Assembly (NCBI GenBank): GCA_026770025.1
Contig: JAMXDE010000013.1
Location: forward strand, 930,001 to 994,000
Length of the DNA stretch: 64,000 bases
Reading direction: 5' to 3'
From: Craspedostauros australis
Taxonomy: Eukaryota > Bacillariophyta > Bacillariophyceae > Mastogloiales > Achnanthaceae
The notes beneath the pieces were generated by a model. That model searched no databases. It worked only from the letters and a program-made list of their open reading frames with translations, and was not told where the DNA came from. Shown here in pieces: positions 11,201-23,194 of this stretch (its first letter is position 1; each line of letters begins with the position of its first letter). The position numbers were made by a program, and so were the translations under genes.

Positions 11201-14200
11201 GTTCTGTCCGTCCGAAGCGGATGCCATGGAAGAGGAGGAGCCGGATGCAGCCACGTTCGCCGATGTCAACTTTGGCATCGACCGGCAAGGCATCGATACG
11301 GATGTGTCGCCGAAGCTGTCGGAACTGTGGCATCGGCTGTCCGATAAGGAGGTCAAGTTCACCGATCCGTTCGTGGGTGTGCGACCTGGCTCCCCGGCAG
11401 CGGAGAGAGCTCCAATTCCAATTCAGAGCATCCGCGGTGGTGGAGAGGCTCTGCCTGAAGCCACTGACAAGAGCCGCCTTCAGAACGGCACAGCCAAGCA
11501 TCCTGCGCCAGGCAACACTGTTCCAGTCACGTCTTCTCCACAAGACGACAAGAAGCAGCCCCGCATCAACACGACGAGTAATCCTTCGACCGCTGACAAG
11601 AAAGAGAATGAAAGTGGAAACGAGACGGCGAAATCTGGAGATAACCAGAGCACGGCCATCAAAGCAAACGGTACGCCGCAACAAGCACTGACGACATCCA
11701 CACCGGCAAGTCAAACGCCTGCAACTTCCGTGCCAACCCAACAGCAGCAGCAGCAACAACAACAACAGCGATCACCGGCCAAAGCACAACCATCGACCCA
11801 GGTTACGCCGGCGCCTACCCCCATCGCATCAACAGTAACAGCGACTGCCGTGACGGTGAAGACCACCACAGCCGCTTCACCAACCAAGGCCAAACAGTCG
11901 CCCAAGACTAACCAACCTCCAAACACGCCAGAGCAACGTCGAATGTGGGAAGGACAGCAGCAGCAGCAGCAACAACAACAACAGGCCAATCACAAAGGTG
12001 CAACGATGGGCCAACGGTCGTCCCCACACGATGTCCCGTATCTAATGTCTGCTGCTGCACACGGAGGACAAGTCATGCCGCACATGAATATGTCTGCTCC
12101 AGTCGGTCACATGCCTGGCCAAGGTCCAGTGCTCGGTGACGCAGGGCACTTCCGCCATGCCCCAGGATCAAACGTCCTCCATCAACTCTCGCATCATCTT
12201 CGTCATCCCCCAAATGGCATGCCAAGGATGGGTCCACACGGCCATCCGGTGGCAGGCGACATGGCAGATTACATGGGAAATCTGCGCCGCTCCCAGCAGC
12301 AGCAAAGCGGGTATGATTGGCAGACGCTGAACGCATCGGCCGCTGCTGCGGCGGCGGCAGCAAACGGTCCTATGGCAGCGATGGGAATGTCTCCGGGACG
12401 TGCAGCTATGGCGAATTACGCAGCGGCACAAGACAGAGCCGCGCGGATGATGATGGCCAGCGGACGATCCAACGCGGCAGCAGTAGCGGCCGTCGCCGCC
12501 CATCGACACGCCATGGCAGGATCTCCTCCACAGGGGTACATGGGACCAGCCGGTCCTCATCCATACATGCCCGCGCCTGGTGCGTCCCACTACGCGCACA
12601 TGATGGGACCCTACTCCTCGATGGCGCAGATGCATGCCATGAACGGAATGAATCGTCCCAAGCACGACGAGAAGCAGGGCGTGCGCAAAGACACCAACAA
12701 TGCCCGAGCTCAAGGAAAAGCTTCGGACAAGGCTTCAATCATCCCTTCTGCTTCTGCTACCACTGCCACCTCTGCTGCTGCTCCTGCACCAACAGCTCTC
12801 GCAACCGGAGCCAATTCTCATAATGGGACCCAAAAGCGCAAGGCTTCCGATGGTGTCGATGCAAAGTTGCCGAAACGTGTTGCGATGGAATCGAAGACGC
12901 AAACACCGCGAATCGATCAGCGGAATAGGACTGTGAATGTGCCCATTGCGATTGCTCCTGCTCCATCATCGAGCTCACCCCGTGTCGAACAGTCACGAAC
13001 CACGGCGCCTTCTGGTTCAGCGATGAATGTATCGGGAACGCAGCCGCGTACAGCTGCAGTGTCAGTTCGTTCTGCGATCTCGAAAACGCCCAATACAACG
13101 GCAGCGACGAAAGCGACAGCCCCCGCGCATAAGTCTACATCTGCTGCCACTGCTGGTGTTGCGTCCAGAGCTGTTCGACCCCCTGCGACTGCTGTGGCCA
13201 CAGCGCACTCCGCGAAGGCGCAGACATCGGCAGTGCCTGTGGTGGCACCTGTCGCGAATCCCAACCCGCAAGCAAAAGTTGCGCCGCGTGCCTCATTGAA
13301 CGGAACGCCGTCAACAGCATCGACGGCAGTTGCTGCGTCTGGTTCCAAGGTCACCAGCAGCCACACGGCAACTTCTTTCCCTAGGACTTCTGTTGCAAGT
13401 GTCGCTCAACCAAGACCAGCGCCAGCCGTTGCGAAGGTGATGTCACCGAAGCATGCAGGTCTGCAGCGTCCCGTGACAACGGCTTCGAATGCGACGAAAG
13501 CTGTTGGCGTCTCGTCACCCTCCGTGGTAATGATCTCGAGATCTCCATCTGTAGCATCGAAGCCAATCGTAGCCCAACATATCACGCCACAACAGCAACA
13601 ACACCCGGCTGCAGTAGCGAGGGCCGTTGCCGCGAAGGCTGCGGGAAAGCCCATGGAAACGGAACCTGTGTCACCCGCGCCTGTGCTGTCATCGGCGACC
13701 AAACCAATGCCAAAGGCTCACGCGCGACGTCAGAACGCACAGCGCATGCTTGCCGCTGCGTCGAAGTCCAAAGGCGACCTGAAGCTTGTGATCCCTCCGG
13801 TACCCAAAGACATCGCAATGCATCGCGTGGATTTGTTGATCTCTGCCAGAATCCATGACGTGCTGAAGGTAGACTCTGGTGCCAAAGTCACAGCGAACGC
13901 CGTGTCCTTGGTCAAATACCTGATCGCTCTTGCTGCAGTCGTGCCAATTCCCAAAACTCTGATCGCGAATCTCCTGAAGGAGCGTCTTCAGAGTCCTGAT
14001 GCAAAGAAGGCCTTGTCGGGCGGCACAGCACCGATGCCGCGCGAGGTCATGATTGCATGCGTCTTGGTGTGGCTTTGGCATCATCACGAGGATGCATTCC
14101 AAACCGCCTTCGCCAGGAATGGACGCATTGACGTCGATGCGCGATGCAAATGGCTCATGCGCGCGGCAGTGTCTTCTGCAGTGGACTCGCTGGTGAAGGA

Positions 14201-16333
14201 ACGCAGCGCCAAGAACGGGAAGAGCTCCTTGGCAACTCTGCTTGGCTCCAGTTCTGGAAAAGGATCGGCCAGTGCCAAGAATCTCGACCCGGCTGCCCTA
14301 ACATCCAAGCTGGAACTCTTGGTGGCAAGCACGGTGTCGCGGGCCTTGCATCTTGGACTGTGCATCGATGGAGTTGTCGTAAGTCAAGACGTGGACGTGG
14401 GTGTGTTTGTGTTTGCATTCGTGTGTTGTGGACGCAGCTGTGCATGTGGATGCGGGTGAATGTGCATGTGCATGCATGTGGCCGGTGTTGTGCAAGTGAT
14501 CGCCAGCATGGCACTTTCAGTGCTCGCGGAAGCGATGGCGACCTCGCCGACGATCCAACGCCACCATCACGCCGTTGGTGTGTGAGGTTCTTGCGATGGA
14601 AAATGGATTGATTGAGCACGGAACAAGAGGGGCATTGTTGGTTGTTGATTGTTGATTGCCATCCATCCGTCTTGCGCGCTTCGCCTGTCGGTGCCCACGG
14701 GAAGCAATGCATATCCTCAAAGTGTGCACCTGCGTTCCCAGATGCGACATCGTCTGTCAACCCACAGGTATGCGGTATGATGGGCGGTGTTGACGATGGG
14801 TCACAGCGTTGCATCTTGGGTGGCGCGCCAGCCGGTTGAACTGCGCACGGTGCTTCTTATATGTTTCTCATCGTGATCTTGACGTATCGATGACATCAAA
14901 GCTTGTCGGCGCTCACCACTTTTCCATCCGTTCGTCCGCCCCTTCTCTTTCTTTCTCTGTCTCTCCTTGATTCTTCCCCAATACACGCGTTGTGATGCCC
15001 AACTGTTGACCCAACCCAACAGGATTCGATGATCCCAGATTATCACATCCTGCTGGAGTTCCTTGACGAATTCCGCGCACGGGCTCTGCAGAGCAAGTCG
15101 CAGGAACGCACGCTGCTTGCAAATGTCGTAGCTCGTCACACACAGATGTCCCTGTCATTCTCCCACGCTTACGTCAGCTCGTCGATTCGCGCCGGCGAGG
15201 CGTTGGACCATGGCGACTTGTTTGAGGCTGTGCAGAACGAATCGGTGGCAGTGTCATCGTTGATGCCGTACGATGTGTTCACGGACGAGCTTGGAATCTG
15301 GGAGGATCCTTGTCGTCTCACTGCTGGTTTCACGCCCAACCTCACCGGCGACGATCTCCTGCGCCGTGCGCATGCCAGGGGCATCCTGGAGAAATCGCTG
15401 AAGTCCGTGCAGGACAAGTACGGGCTGAAAGGCGGTACGTCATCGTTCGGTCCTTACGTGGAGCCGTCCTCCACCGCGTCCGGCGCTGCTGCGGGAAGCC
15501 AGGCCCATGGAGGTAGCTCTGGCGGCCAGGGCGGGGGCGGCCGGCATGGCTCATCTTCTGGGTCATCGTCAAGGGGGTCGTCGAGGCGCCGAAGTTCGGT
15601 TTCCGAACCGCCGTGCCCACCAGGCACAGGCTTCGCACCGGTCAAGAGCGAGGACCTGTACACGTCGAAGCAGTACTGTGCGCCTTTGGAGTTCTCGACG
15701 GACGAAGTGGACAACATGCCGTATGGGAGGCACCAGAGCGACACCCGGCCCAGGTCCCTCTCTGTATCGAAGGCTTCTCATGGTAGAAGTTCGAGAAGTT
15801 CCCGATCGGCGTCATCCTCCTCGTCCGCAGGCGCATCAGCAGCCGATGAGGGCAAATCCGGCGAAAGCAACGCCGGTTTCGATCGATCGAAGGGGATGCC
15901 GCGCAGCACGCGCGAAATCAGCTGGCTGGAGGTGGCCGGCGTGTTCCAGGACGTTGCCCTGCCGAAGGCCTTGCAGAAGGAGAAGGAACGCAGCGCTGCC
16001 GTCGCAGCAGCCCGCAAGCACGGCGCCAATATCTTCGCTCCGTACGTCCGACGCATCGCCAAGGACGAGATCCCTGGCGAATCCACCGCCGATGCTGACA
16101 TCGACTCGGATGACGAAGACCTGACGGAGGCGGCGGTCCTGGGACGTCACCAGGTCGTCCTCGACGGCATGAAGGAGAAGATGGCTGCCGTCGCCGAATC
16201 CAAGAAGAAGCAGCAGCAGCAACAGCAGACCCACGCCGACCGAAGCGGCAAGGCCGCCACCGGGAGCAAGAGCAAGAATAAAAACAAGAGCAAAAGCGGC
16301 GGCGCGAGCAGTAGCAAGCGTAAGAAGAAGTAG
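8268..16333 (+). CDS. Giant Q/A/P-rich protein, probable nuclear regulator, function unknown
   Basis: Two exons, 8268-14378 and 15023-16333, in phase 0 across a 644-nt intron (GTAAGT...CAACAG), give 2473 aa. The join reads CIDGVV-DSMIPDYHILLEFLDEF, which continues a helix smoothly. I do not recognise a named family. Ordered blocks stand out from low-complexity sequence. Residues 460-560 are helical (YGAYIIETDTSLADARTRL..., then a Glu/Lys coiled coil). Residues 740-1040 include KMIRARLQGKMPAETLLSLS and GGKKRITNPANFRKEM. Residues 1840-2170 are alpha-helical (VDLLISARIHDVLKV, VMIACVLVWLWHHHEDAF), continuing in exon 2 to about 2175. Poly-Gln runs lie near 240-262, 1159-1168 and 1230-1239, and a nine-plus-Pro run near 690. 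Residues 1245-1480 are Met/His/Ala rich. The C-terminus is Ser/Arg rich and ends in a basic tail (GGASSSKRKKK) like a nuclear localisation signal. The ATG has a good context (GCGACCATGG). It may be a transcription or chromatin co-regulator; this is inferred from composition only. Confidence 0.72.
9099..9182 (+). repeat. Coding repeat of the QPSxQPTGQ type
   Basis: In-frame short repeats read QPSV-KPTGQ-LTGQ-PSVQ-PSAQ-PTGQ inside the giant Q-rich protein. This PS/PT-G-Q pattern is frequent in stramenopile proteins and supports the taxonomic reading. Confidence 0.75.
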
Positions 16334-17801
16334 AGTACTTGCAGAGTACAGTTCGGTCAAATAGAGTCGAGCAGGAACCATCCAATGCGATGCGAAGGTG
16401 TCCGCGCCGACTGCGGTTTCTGTTTTGGCGCCAACTTTGTGAGCACGGAATGTTCTTGGAAGTTGCATCGTCGATTTAACGCAACACTAACGTTCCCATG
16501 ATTTCAATTAGGGGAGGTTTCCATTGCGTCATAAGTGTAGGCGTCACGCAACCGCAACGTTTGGTGGATGCGACACACATTCACGTTCTGCAAGTAACGT
16601 GATACATGGCGTACTTACTGGATTGCTCCATTCGTGTCCTTCAATCGGCATTCAGCTTCTTCGACTGCGGCAGGTATTATCGCAGCCTTTCTGTTGGTGT
16701 CGACGTTGCTGTTCTTGTTGTGTGACAACAGCAATTTTGGTTTCGTTTCTGTCCGCGCTTTGCGTTGTTGTGTTGTATGGTGTTTGGAGTGAATTCGATT
16801 GAGTGCATCGTAGGTAAGACGGTTGCGGCGTTGCGATTGCTCCAATTGGTGCTGCTATGCTGCGTTGCGTCGATGCTGTGGTTGCGGCAAGCCTTCATCT
16901 TGCGTTTGGAAAAGGGTCGCAAAGCATAACATCCGAACGAGCACGGAACGAAATTAGGGTGCTCTGCTCTGCACACTTTCCACGCACTGTCACGTACCAC
17001 GAGATTCACGTTGTGCCGTTGTTCATATCGTTGCAACGCGGTTTGCATGGCCCATTCCTGTTTGCCTGGAGTAGCGCTCACTTGTGCATTGCATTGTATT
17101 GCATCGGATATGGACAAGTGGGGGTGTCACATTGTGTTTGTATTGCTTCGTCTGGTGTTGTGTTGCATGGGTGGTGGTTGTGTTTGTGTTGGTTTCCTCT
17201 TTTGTGTTGTCTCGGTTGGTGTTTCTTGGTTCTGTTGTTTTTGTGTGTGGAAGGCGTTGGTGGCAACACTGGTCCGCCTGGTCGGGGCGCCACTGGACTC
17301 GTGATTGATTGCCAGTCCTTCTTGAGAATTCTATTCGAAGGGATCCGTTGGGAGTTCAAAATTTGTGGTCATTTGTTGCGTGTTGGCTCGTGGAAGAAAA
17401 GGTTGTGCAAAATCTGGGCGGAAAGAAGGCGAAGCAAGAAGAGGATCCGTCGTGTGTTTGGCGGCATTGGATGCGCCATGAATGGCATTCATTTGGTCTC
17501 TGGAGCCTTGCAGATCATTTGACAATCCATCTGGCAATCCAACCATTCGACAAATCATTGGATCAACTATCATATAATACGACTACCATAGAATACTCCA
17601 TTTTACAATTATAATTGTGGAGTATCAGACAGGTCCATCTGACAACCATTTCACAGAGACAGAAGGAAGGAGGGAGAGGGAGCCACCAAGACTCACACAG
17701 ACCAACCAAGATCCACCTATACTACTACTCGTGCAGACACATTGCCGCACATTGAATTGAATTGAATTGACTTGAATTTTCCGCAGAAGAGCAACAGCAA
17801 G
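16334..17801. other. Intergenic, 1.47 kb, GT-rich, upstream of AP-4 epsilon
   Basis: No credible gene. The plus strand between 16860 and 17520 has an open frame, but it reads Cys/Leu/Val runs typical of GT-rich sequence. A hairpin lies at 17593-17625: arms ATACTCC and GGAGTAT flank the 14-bp palindrome ACAATTATAATTGT (17605-17618), about 180 bp before the AP-4 ATG. Just before the ATG the sequence TTTTCCGCAG (ending 17786) could be a 5' UTR splice acceptor. Confidence 0.4.
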
Positions 17802-20800
17802 ATGGCGACCGGCGGCATCAACCTGTCGAAGGACTTCTTCGAGCTGCTGAAGGCCATCGGAGAGTCCAAGTCCAAGCAGGAGGAGGACCGCATCGTGCTG
17901 AAGGAGATCGCGACGCTGAAGCAGAAGATGGACGCGCCGCCACCGTCCACCTCCGGCGGCGCCGTGACGAACGCCCTGCTGGGCGCCAAGAAGCGCGCCA
18001 AGGAGTTTCTCGTGCGCCTGCTGTACGTGGAGATGCTGGGCCACGACGCCTCCTTCGGCTACATCAAGGCCGTGGAGATGGCGGCCTCGTCCAGCCTCTA
18101 CCACAAGCGCACGGGCTACCTGGTCTGCGGGGCCTGCCTGGCGCCGGACCACGCCTTCCGCTTCATGCTCGTCAACCAGATGCAGCGCGACCTGCAGTCC
18201 TCCAACGTGCTGGAGATCGCCGGCAGTCTGCTGGCCGCCACGCGCCTCATCACCAGCGACATGGTGCCCGCCATGGCCACGGAGGTCTCCAAGCTGCTGG
18301 CCCACGACAGCGAGACCGTGCGCAAGAAGGCCATCATCTGCTTGCACCGCTTCCACGAGCTCGACGACGGCACCGTCACGCGCGACGAGCTCCTCGAGAA
18401 GGTGCGCAAGGTCCTCTGCGACCGCGACCCCGCCGTCATGGGATCCTGCCTCAACGTCATCGAGTCCATGGCCGTGGCCGACGTCACGCCCTTCAAGGAC
18501 CTCATCCCCTCCCTCGTCAGCATCCTCAAGCAGATCTGCGAGCACCGCCTGCCCTCGGAGTTCGACTACCACCGGGTCCCGGCGCCCTGGATGCAGGTCA
18601 AGCTCGTGCGCATCCTATCCATGCTCGGCCAGGCCGATGCCACCGCCAGCTCAGGCATGTACGAGATCCTCAACGATACCATGAAGAAGGCAGACATCGG
18701 CATCAACGCGGGATACGCCATCGTCTACGAATGCATCAAGTGCATCACCAAGATCTATCCCAATCCAAAGCTCTTGGACACGGCGGCCGATTCCATCTCC
18801 ATGTTCATCCAGTCCAGGTCGCACAACCTCAAGTACCTCGGCGTCACGGGTTTGGCCATGATCGTGGAGAGCCATCCGCAGTACGCCGCGCAGCATCAGA
18901 TGCTCGTCATGGATTGTTTGGAGGATCCTGATGAGACGTGAGTTCTTTTTTGTCATTGTTTGGAATTGTGATTGTGATGGTTGCATGGATGTGACTGTGA
19001 TGGTTGCATGGATGTGACTGTGATGGTTGCATGGATGTGACTGTGTTTGTGATGTGATGCAGATGGTGGATAGATCAGCCTTGCACTGTGACTCACACTT
19101 GCAATTGGAAATGCAATTACTCCAAATCCACCCATTCGCTCATTCATTCAACGCATTCATTCATCTAACTCACTTCACACGTGAATCCACTCCACACATG
19201 CACGCACGTACACGTACACGTACACACACAGCCTGCAACGCAAGACGCTGGATCTGCTGTACCGCATGACCAACCCAGTCAACGTGGAGTTCATCACGGA
19301 GAAGCTACTCGACTTCATGAAGGACACGACAGATCCCTTCCTCAAGCAGCAGCTCACCACGCGCGTGTGCTCCGTCGCGGAGCGGTACGCACCCAACAAC
19401 GCATGGTACATCCGCACCATCACGCAGCTCTTTGAGATTTCGGGAGACATGGTCAAGACGGATGTCGCGCAGAACCTCATGAGCCTCATCGCGGAGGGTG
19501 CAGGGGAATCCGAGGAGGCGGACATGCTCCTGCGGCAGAATGCCGTCGAGCTGTACGTGCAGCTGCTGCAGGGAGGCAAGCCGCCGGCAAAGTTCCCAAA
19601 GATCCTGCTGGAGACTTTGGCATGGTGCCTCGGAGAGTACGCCTACCTCTCGGCCGTTTGCACCTTGGAGGAGGTTCTCAGCAAGCTATGCACCTTGGCG
19701 CAAGAACAGAAGGCGAGGTTGCCGGCCAGCACGCGCAAGTTCTTGACCAGCGCCATCTGCAAGCTAGTTGCGCAGGCTGGGACGTGTCCGGCGCAGGCGG
19801 CGACGGTGATTCAGGAGTACACGCGTTCCAAGGATCCAGATCTGCAGCAGCGCTGCTTGGAATTCCAGGGTCTGCTCACCACGGCGCCGCACCTGCTCGG
19901 ACAGATCTTCCCCGTCGATGCCTCCGCGGAGGATGTCGAAGTCGATGTCAACCTCAGCTTCCTCGACGGGTTCTGTCAGGATGCCCTTGCCACGGGAGCC
20001 AAGGCGTACAACAAGCCCGAGGATGACGACGATGATGACGAGGATGGGTACGGCGACGGTTCCTCCAGCCAACCGGCATTCAAGATGACGCCGTACGAAA
20101 AGCCGCAAACACCAGGCCACGTCAACTCGTACGCCATGCGCGGCGTCAGCTCGGCTGGACAGACCTACACCACCGCCAACGGCGTCACGCCACCGCCAGG
20201 CAGCAATGCCGGAACCACGATGCAACAGCCCGTGCAAGTTAATGCCGCCGTGGGCGCAAACAACGCCCTCAGCCTCAACACGCGCGGCGTTGCCAACGTT
20301 TGGGGCAAGGGAGGATTGTCCGCCAGCGCGCCCGCGCCACCGCCCGCTCCTGCCCCGGCACCAGCAGCACCAACCGCGGCGCCTGGAGGTCAGAATGCCT
20401 TTGCCACGCATATGCAGGCGGCTTCTGGCTCGCAATACGGTGGCTACGGTGCCAGCGCCGCTCCGCCACCTGCGCCAGTACCAGTAGAAAAGACGAAGGA
20501 GCAGCTCGAGAAGGAACGCATGGCCGCGGCACTGTTCGGTGGCATGGTCCCAGGACAGGCGCCGCCGCCACCATCGCAAGCATCTGCGCCCGTCGCTCCG
20601 CCGCCACCGAAACCGGCACCCGTCCAGGCACCACCTCCGGCGGCAGCACCACCGGTCCAGGCACCGCCCGTCCAAGCACCACCTGTCGAGGTGGATCTGC
20701 TCGATCTTGGCGGCTTCGACAGCACGCCGGCTCCTGTCCCCGCTGCAGCCCCAGGCGTGGACATCTTCGCGGCAGCACCGATGCCTGCGCCGGAACCAGC

Positions 20801-21323
20801 AGCGCCACCGCCCGTCGTCGAGACCGTGAGCGATGACGAAGTAGCGCCGCCAGCAGCCCCTGTACCGGCAGCAGCAGCGGCAATGGCCGATCCATTCGCA
20901 GCTGAAGGTCTGCTGGGAGATTTGACCGACGCCCCGCTGGCCACCTTGAGCACCGAAACATCGCAGAAGTTCGAATACGGCGGTTCGCAAATGGCCCCGC
21001 TGCAAATCACGACACCGGAATTCGGACAGAACTGGGGAACGTGCCCCGCCGTGTCTCCGGCATCGTTGCAATCGGGCAAGATCGTCTCGCTGGATCAGTT
21101 CATGGAGGCGGCCGCGCAGATCGGCCTGCACCCCATCGAGGCCATCGCCGCCACGAACGAAGGCATCTGCGCCGGCGTGGTGAACGGGGCCATCCTCGTC
21201 CTCGTTCACGGCAAGGTGTCGCCCTTGGGCAACGGGCAATCCAGGCTGGACGTCACGGTGAAGAGCTCCGATGCCGCCCTGCCAGGCACCCTCGCTCTGT
21301 ACATACAGACCATGATGAAGTAG
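17802..21323 (+). CDS. AP4E1: AP-4 adaptor complex subunit epsilon
   Basis: Large subunit of the clathrin-independent adaptor that sorts cargo at the trans-Golgi network. Exons 17802-18937 and 19232-21323 (1075 aa) meet across a 294-nt intron placed after the second base of a Thr codon: [23 protein letters not shown]. The opening LSKDFFELLKAIGESKSKQEEDRIVLKEI is diagnostic of epsilon rather than alpha or gamma. The armadillo trunk follows (YVEMLGHDASFGYIKAVEM, KAIICLHRF, VNVEFITEKLLDFM, AERYAPNNAWYI, ETLAWCLGEYAYL). Residues about 670-930 are an Ala/Pro-rich hinge. The last 110 residues (GTCPAVSPASLQSGKIVSLDQFMEAAAQIGLHPIEAI...) resemble the epsilon appendage. Coding GC is markedly high in exon 1. 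The start is chosen where homology begins; an in-frame ATG at 17772 would add ten residues with no homology. Confidence 0.9.
18973..19041 (+). repeat. Three 23-bp tandem repeats in the AP-4 intron
   Basis: Three identical units (TGTGATGGTTGCATGG...GAC) run head to tail in the intron of AP-4 epsilon. They probably vary between strains. Confidence 0.85.
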
Positions 21324-21513
21324 AACAGCAGTAGAGTTTTCTACTCGAGCTATTAGTTGCACTAGTGAATTGGATGTTTGCATCCATTGTATTATTACTC
21401 TTGTGTTGTGTGGAGTATTGAAGTTGCTGGCTGCTTGTGCTGGCTGCTTGTGCTGGATGTCTCTGCTCGTGGTCACAATCGCATACTATTCCAGAGCACA
21501 CTGCTCTGCTCTC

Positions 21514-21993
21514 CTACTTCTCTTCCAACTGGATGGAGGAACCGAATCGCCCATAGAGCACCTTCTTCAACTCCGCCTGCTTCTCCAGGATCTCCGCCTC
21601 CTCCTCCTCCAGCTTATCCACGAGGGCCTGTAACCGCTCCACCTCCGCTTCGACGTACTCCGTGGCATCGTCCTCCGACGTCTCGAAGAAGGATTCGCCG
21701 ATGAGCAGCATGACCTTGTCGCTGCTCTCCTGCATCATGAGCTCCGTCGATGCATCGTCCAGTCGTTCCAGCGATTTCTGTTGGCAATGCAATTCAATGA
21801 TGGTGAGATATAGTATTCTATGATTGGTGGAGCATAACTATTCGTATGGCACTACTATACGTGGACTCACCTTGAACAGATCCCGATCATCTCGCACATC
21901 GTGAAGACGCGAATTGAGACGGGCAAATCGATTGATGTTGATCTGATCCTCGCGGCGGAAATCGATCTCGTTCTCTTGCTCTGGCTTCAACAT
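21514..21993 (-). CDS. PFDN4: Prefoldin subunit 4
   Basis: Beta-type subunit of the hexameric prefoldin chaperone that passes unfolded actin and tubulin to CCT. Exons 21993-21871 and 21777-21514 (128 aa, normal for the family) meet in phase 0 across a 93-nt intron (GTGAGT...CAACAG). N-terminal helix: EDQININRFARLNSRLHDVRDD, matching the family's QxxINxFxxLN pattern. Hairpin core: KVMLLIGESFF, corresponding to ...IPFQIGEVF.... C-terminal coiled coil: VEAEVERLQALVDKLEEEEAEI, ending YGRFGSSIQLEE, the family's YAKFGxxINLE end. The gene converges on AP-4 epsilon with only 190 bp between stop codons. The ATG at 21993 opens directly on the conserved helix. Confidence 0.92.
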
Positions 21994-23194
21994 GATGGAT
22001 GATTGTTGTGGATTGATTTGCTTTGGCGCCAAAGATGATGTTGTGTCTTTGGTGTTGTCTTGTCTCACTGGGAGGGAGGCTGATCGCAGTTCGTCGGATG
22101 GTGATGCTGTTCGTGTTGTCGGTGTCCATTTCTCGTCTTTGACATTTCGTGTTTGAAACGCAGCGCGAATTTACTCGAACGAGTCGGATTCGGCGGCGTT
22201 GGGAAGAATTGCGCGCGGCACCGCGCGATCCGCAAACACTTCGGCGTCATCAACCTCCGCGACCCAACTCGACACAACACAAGCAAACACAATTCAATTC
22301 AGTTCAATTCAACTCGATCCAACACAAGTCAACCAACGCAACTCAACCCAACTCAATCCAACCAACTCAACTCAACCAACCCAACTCAACCAACACAACA
22401 CAACACAAAATAAAAGAGACGGAGGGCAAGAAGAGCGATCGACGATTTCGAGACGGAGGGCACCGATCGCAGATCAGGTGAGTAATGCGTCGCATGTTGG
22501 ACGACGATGACTGCCGCCAAAAAAGGGAACCAAAGAAAACATCACGGACCCAATCACGAGTTCGACATCGAATCCGTCAGTCACGAGGCAGCAATGATAC
22601 GCGCGGTGCGCGCGCGTGTTGCGTCACGCCGATCAATGCATTTCGTGTTTTTTGCGAAGTGTTTCGAGGCGTTGGGAACGTCCATTCACACCAACACGAG
22701 AGAGAGAGAAGCGTGGAAGAGTGGAGTGCGGAGCCGTGGGGTGTGGTGCGAGTATTGAAGTCAAGAGAGACATGAAGCCACCAAAGGTCCAAAACACCAC
22801 AAGTCATCTCATTGTTCCATAATCTCCATTCTCGTCATTTCATTTTCATTGATTCATTGATTCATCGTCATCATCATCTTGATTGTCTTGGGACGCACCA
22901 ACATCACGGACTTGCAACAGATTGCTGGTGTATCGACAGATTCCATTGCAAGATAGAAGATATCATAGCAGATATCATAGCAAATATTATAGCAGAGACG
23001 ACCACACAATCAACATCTCCGCAGAAGATTAGTCATCACACACTCCGGTCTCTGCGAAAGCGAACGTCATTCACACCAACGCAGGCAAAGTCGCAGTGGC
23101 TGATCCACCAATCCATTGATCAATTGACGACCTGTAACGCCAAAAGACGCAGAAACGCGCACAAACACAGAGAGAGAGAGGACAGACTTGTGCG
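21994..23194. other. Divergent promoter region between prefoldin 4 and SIN3
   Basis: 1.2 kb with no supported gene. It contains a long CAACTCAACC-type repeat (separate entry), short AGAG tracts near 22700 and 23170, and an ATAGCAGATATCATAGC duplication near 22961-22990. The 3' half is presumably the SIN3 5' leader. Confidence 0.4.
22263..22408 (+). repeat. Degenerate CAACTCAACC / AATTCAATTC tandem repeat
   Basis: About 145 bp of 5-mer and 10-mer units (AATTC, CAACTCAACC, CAACACAACA), almost free of G on the plus strand. It reads as Thr/Gln/Asn/Pro strings in all three frames, which is repeat artefact rather than protein. Confidence 0.75.

Noticed and set aside
10578-11765. 395-codon minus-strand frame
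   Set aside because: Antisense shadow of the Q-rich gene; it opens in a Leu run that is the complement of poly-Gln.
14504-14583. Possible extra small exon in the intron of the Q-rich gene
   Set aside because: AG and GT sites bound a short open stretch, but direct joining of 14378 to 15023 is already in phase and continues the helix, so the extra exon is not needed.
16857-17522. 221-codon open frame rich in Cys, Leu and Val
   Set aside because: The sequence is GT-rich (TTGTGTT runs), composition is abnormal for a protein, there is no homology, and it sits in a gap with other low-complexity stretches.
17625-18572. 315-codon minus-strand frame
   Set aside because: Antisense to AP-4 epsilon exon 1, whose third codon positions are almost all G or C, which removes stops from the other strand.
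22153-22510. Overlapping plus-strand frames of Gln/Asn/Thr/Pro
   Set aside because: They are translations of the CAACTCAACC tandem repeat in all three frames.
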